Part shown: in pieces, positions 53,977 to 56,387 of the stretch
Numbering within the stretch: position 1 is the first letter of the stretch
Layout: the number at the start of each line of letters is the position of its first letter
Assembly: GCA_039819065.1 (NCBI GenBank)
Contig: JBCBSS010000029.1
Span: 1 to 56,387, forward strand
Origin: JBCBSS01 sp039819065
GTDB lineage: Bacteria; Bacteroidota; Bacteroidia; Cytophagales; Cyclobacteriaceae
DNA length: 56,387 bases
Direction of reading: 5' to 3'
The notes under the pieces: model-generated
The model's input: only the letters and a program-made list of their open reading frames with translations
Database searches by the model: none
What the model was told of the DNA's origin: nothing
Made by a program: the position numbers and the translations under genes

Positions 53977-55129
53977 ATCTATCACTTAAAGTTTCATTAT
54001 CGACGCGCCACCATTGATCAGCGTTGAAGCCCAGAGAATCAGCGAGCTGAATAGATTCTCCAATCTTAGGAGTCGCAATGGGAACATTCATTTCCTGTGC
54101 CGCTTTGGTCACTCGTTCGACCGGATCTGTCCAGCTATGGGTAGCCAAAGCAAACGATCCCCAATGAATGGGCATCATCAATTTGGCTTTTATATCCTGA
54201 GCCGCTGCAACCGTTTCTTCCGGCATCATGTGCACATCTTTCCAGAGCTCATTATACTGACCACATTCTAATAAACCTACATCAAAGGGACCATATTTCT
54301 CTCCAATTTCCTTAAAATGCTTACCATAACCACCGTCACCACTGAAGTAGATATTGGCGTGTTGGTTTTGTATGATCCATGATCCCCAAAGGGTAGCCGA
54401 CTGATCCGTAAGCCCTCTTCCGGACATATGCCTTGATGGAGCAAAGACGATTTGCAAGTCTTCCAATACTGCTTCTTGCCACCAGTCCATCTCAGATATT
54501 TTGTTATCTTCGATTTGCCATCTTCTCAAATGGTTGCCAACACCCAATGGCACAAAAAAGTGATTCACTTTATCCTTGAGTTCATTGATGGATGGATAGT
54601 CCAAATGGTCGTAGTGATCATGAGAGATAAACACAGCGTCAATTTCAGGCAATTCAGAAATCTTGATAGGCATTTCCCGATTGAACCTTACCCGGCCTAA
54701 CCAATGATGTGGTGCCGCATACTTACTAAAGATCGGGTCGAGTAATAGTGTCTTTCCTCCCGTCTCTATCAAAAAAGATGAATGCCCTAACCAAGTGATG
54801 CGAGTGAGCGTATCCGGTTGGTTGAGCAACTTATCAGGCGTAATCTTCTCCACTTCAATGTTGTGATCCGGCACCACATTCGGGTCGGGGTTCATGACTT
54901 CTTTGAGCATTTCAGTGATGCTATGGCAATTAATTTCCATCACGATCTCTTCGTCGTTGATGAAGACGCCATCCTCATAATGACCGGTGGTAGCATATAT
55001 TACTTTCTGTTCATTACTTACCGTTCCTCCGAATTGAGGGCTGAGGTATAGAAAGCCCGTGGCTATGATAAGCACTATCAGCACAAGTATGCCCAGTGAG
55101 AGAAAAAACCGTTTGATTATTTTTTTCAT
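53954..55129 (-). CDS. Membrane-anchored metallo-beta-lactamase-fold hydrolase (RomA/NAPE-PLD-like)
   Basis: A 391-residue protein with an N-terminal membrane anchor (FFLSLGILVLIVLIIATGFL) and a lactamase-fold domain: TWLGHSSFLIETGGKTLLLD, the metal motif SHDHYDHLD (H170, H172, D174, H175), FSGDGGYGKHFKEIG and MPIHWGSF. This arrangement resembles RomA and N-acyl-phosphatidylethanolamine phospholipase-D-type enzymes, which act on lipid-like substrates. It is anchored in the membrane with the domain outside or in the periplasm. The AraC gene starts 23 bases before its end on the same strand. Confidence 0.88.
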   Translation of the reverse strand: MKKIIKRFFLSLGILVLIVLIIATGFLYLSPQFGGTVSNEQKVIYATTGHYEDGVFINDEEIVMEINCHSITEMLKEVMNPDPNVVPDHNIEVEKITPDKLLNQPDTLTRITWLGHSSFLIETGGKTLLLDPIFSKYAAPHHWLGRVRFNREMPIKISELPEIDAVFISHDHYDHLDYPSINELKDKVNHFFVPLGVGNHLRRWQIEDNKISEMDWWQEAVLEDLQIVFAPSRHMSGRGLTDQSATLWGSWIIQNQHANIYFSGDGGYGKHFKEIGEKYGPFDVGLLECGQYNELWKDVHMMPEETVAAAQDIKAKLMMPIHWGSFALATHSWTDPVERVTKAAQEMNVPIATPKIGESIQLADSLGFNADQWWRVDNETLSDRYARIGLQ

Positions 55130-55495
55130 TAATTATTTATTCTAGTACAGTACAAATCGATATGCAATAAAGGTACAACAAGCTCCATGACCACTCCGCT
55201 TGCCACTACAGAACATGAGCCACCTACTAACAAACCCACTGTGCGAATAAAAAACCTACCTTATATTTCTACAATGGCAATGTCAATAATGCGGTGATCT
55301 CCAGATCATATTTACTTAGCAGTATTGTTTAATGAAAGGGTACCTTCTAAAAAAGATCACCTCAAGAAGTCATTTCGAGTGCAACGAGAAATCTATCTCT
55401 TTAAAAATCAATGCTTTTAGTCAACTGAGATTTCTCTCCCAACCCGTCGGGATCGAAAAGACAGCTTTTATGACACCTCTTTTCCTCTTCTAAAA
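55130..55495. other. Gene-free interval with a complete inverted-repeat element
   Basis: A 366-bp gap between two minus-strand genes. It contains the full-length GTCATTTCGA element (55369-55462). The left part is AT-rich and would carry the promoter of the lactamase-fold gene, but no clear boxes were seen. Confidence 0.6.
55369..55462. repeat. GTCATTTCGA-type element, best full copy
   Basis: Ends are GTCATTTCGA (55369-55378) and TCGAAAAGAC (55453-55462), inverted with one mismatch. Inside, GAGAAATCTATCTC and GAGATTTCTC form a second pair, then CCCGTCGGG. About 94 bp, no coding capacity. Partial copies are at 606, 17318, 32863 and 43279. Confidence 0.75.
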
Positions 55496-56387
55496 TTACT
55501 TATTGAAGAATTCCGCTACAGCATCTGTTGATACTTTGACTGCTTCTGGCTTGTAATAGAAATCAACATGACTAAACTCTTCCACAGCTAAAACCTCAGG
55601 ATCATTGGTAAGTTTCTCAATAAACCCAGTTGAACAAGGAGCGGTACTGGCATTTGTTCCATAAATTACCAAAGTAGGTTGTACAATTTTATCTGCATAA
55701 GCTTCTCCTATAGAGATAAGAGATTGCATTGCCTGATCACCGATATGCATGTTCGTAAAGTTTTCAACAGTTTTAGGCCCTCTAAATCCATCTCTGCCAT
55801 AGTAGTCATAGGTCTCTCCAGCCATTTGCGGATATGCTGCGGCTTCTACAAATTCTTCTCTTGATTGGTCATCGTTAAGTCCAAATGGTGCTACATAATC
55901 TGGCTCTCCAGTTTCATACTGCTTTTGCATTGAAGCATTCGCTGCTGCTATTTGTGGATCTGTCACTTCTCTGCCAAGCCACTGGAAACCATCTGCAGCC
56001 ATCATTCCTGAAACCGTGGCAATTCTCTTAATTCTGTGGTCCGTTACCGCTGCCGATGCAATGATCGAACCGCCCTGACATACCCCAAGCCCATGAATTT
56101 CTGCTACAAAAGGAAGTGTTCCTAAATAAGAGACAGCATCCCAGGTATTTTCGATCAACCTAAACATATACCTAGATTGCTTGAACTCTCCTGGTAAGGC
56201 TGGCGAATCCCCCATGCCTAAATAGTCAAAACCTAAATAGACAAACCCTCTTTTTGCCATTTCCGGACCATAGGTAGCTGGAATTTGATCTTTAACCTGT
56301 GGGAACGGACTGGCACCCACTATGGCTTTGTATTTTTTGCTTTGATCAAAACCCTCTGGAAGGTATAAGTCTCCAGCTAATGCTACT
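55496..56387 (-). CDS. Alpha/beta hydrolase, C-terminal part (runs off the window)
   Basis: The frame is open to the last base; only the C-terminal 296 or so residues are visible and the true start lies beyond 56387. The visible part begins VALAGDLYLPEGFD, a typical alpha/beta-hydrolase entry, then VGASPFPQVKDQIPATYGPE. The nucleophile elbow reads GLGVCQGGSIIASA, with Cys where most hydrolases have Ser, as in dienelactone hydrolases. An Asp near TLVIYGTNAS and His in FSHVDFYYKPEAV complete a plausible triad. The COG1073/dienelactone-like group fits; substrate is unknown. Confidence 0.85.
   Translation of the reverse strand, partial: VALAGDLYLPEGFDQSKKYKAIVGASPFPQVKDQIPATYGPEMAKRGFVYLGFDYLGMGDSPALPGEFKQSRYMFRLIENTWDAVSYLGTLPFVAEIHGLGVCQGGSIIASAAVTDHRIKRIATVSGMMAADGFQWLGREVTDPQIAAANASMQKQYETGEPDYVAPFGLNDDQSREEFVEAAAYPQMAGETYDYYGRDGFRGPKTVENFTNMHIGDQAMQSLISIGEAYADKIVQPTLVIYGTNASTAPCSTGFIEKLTNDPEVLAVEEFSHVDFYYKPEAVKVSTDAVAEFFNK

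Overview
The window reads as chromosomal DNA of a Bacteroidota bacterium, most likely a marine Cytophagales-type lineage. The grounds are a PorE/PG1058-like OmpA protein (TPR, PD40 propeller, carboxypeptidase-regulatory domain, OmpA), DUF3857/transglutaminase proteins, a membrane-spanning AraC-TPR regulator, a two-component-type (Reg_prop) propeller, promoter candidates of the TTTG / TAnnTTTG type, and short GTCATTTCGA-type repeats familiar from this phylum. Genus assignment is not possible from the sequence alone. No tRNA, rRNA, CRISPR array, integrase or transposase gene was recognised.

Layout. 1-10 kb: a secreted protein, a membrane AraC-TPR regulator, an ankyrin lipoprotein, an acyltransferase, an M15 peptidase and a very large double transglutaminase protein. 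10-17 kb: a penicillin-acylase-type lipoprotein, an AI-2E-family transporter, a VOC protein, and a tightly packed minus-strand operon (64-aa protein, RNase Z-like hydrolase, an unlisted 43-aa ORF, 94-codon membrane protein). 17-24 kb: a complete RND efflux operon (adaptor, pump, TolC) and a DUF2975/XRE pair. 24-36 kb: miscellaneous metabolic and envelope genes (double VOC, S41 peptidase, YdeI-like, PorE-like OmpA, aldo/keto reductase, SMP-30-like, bestrophin, SDR, Crp-like regulator). 36-43 kb: UlaG-like hydrolase, propeller protein, a truncated RmuC-like coiled coil, DUF3592 and DUF1801-like proteins, and a large lipoprotein. 43-45 kb: a protein with an N-terminus resembling contractile-injection-system cargo. 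45-52 kb: a nucleotide-sugar operon (ugd, PHP, uxs, galE, rfbA, rfbD, rfbB) making UDP-glucuronate, UDP-xylose, UDP-galactose and most of dTDP-rhamnose. 52-56 kb: a hypothetical, an AraC regulator overlapping a lactamase-fold hydrolase, and a cut-off alpha/beta hydrolase.

The most unusual signals are non-genic. First, the 3' ends of several genes recur as short degenerate copies nearby: the M15 peptidase tail (66 nt, 61 matches, still in frame) lies 4.4 kb downstream beyond the transglutaminase gene; the UlaG-like tail recurs 2.1 kb downstream beside a truncated rmuC; the rfbB tail recurs 63 bp beyond its own end. Second, four same-orientation copies of a modular GC-rich intergenic repeat and five or six copies of a GTCATTTCGA inverted-repeat element occupy the gene-free gaps, one nested inside 15-bp perfect inverted repeats. 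Third, a 74-bp nested stem-loop precedes the SMP-30-like gene, and paired sites (TACGCG, a 22-bp tandem repeat, a GAGTATG dyad) precede the efflux, DUF2975 and AI-2E-family genes.

All functional calls are from reading motifs and remembered family features; no database search was run. Several starts were moved from longer TTG/GTG-initiated frames to internal ATGs, as stated in each entry.
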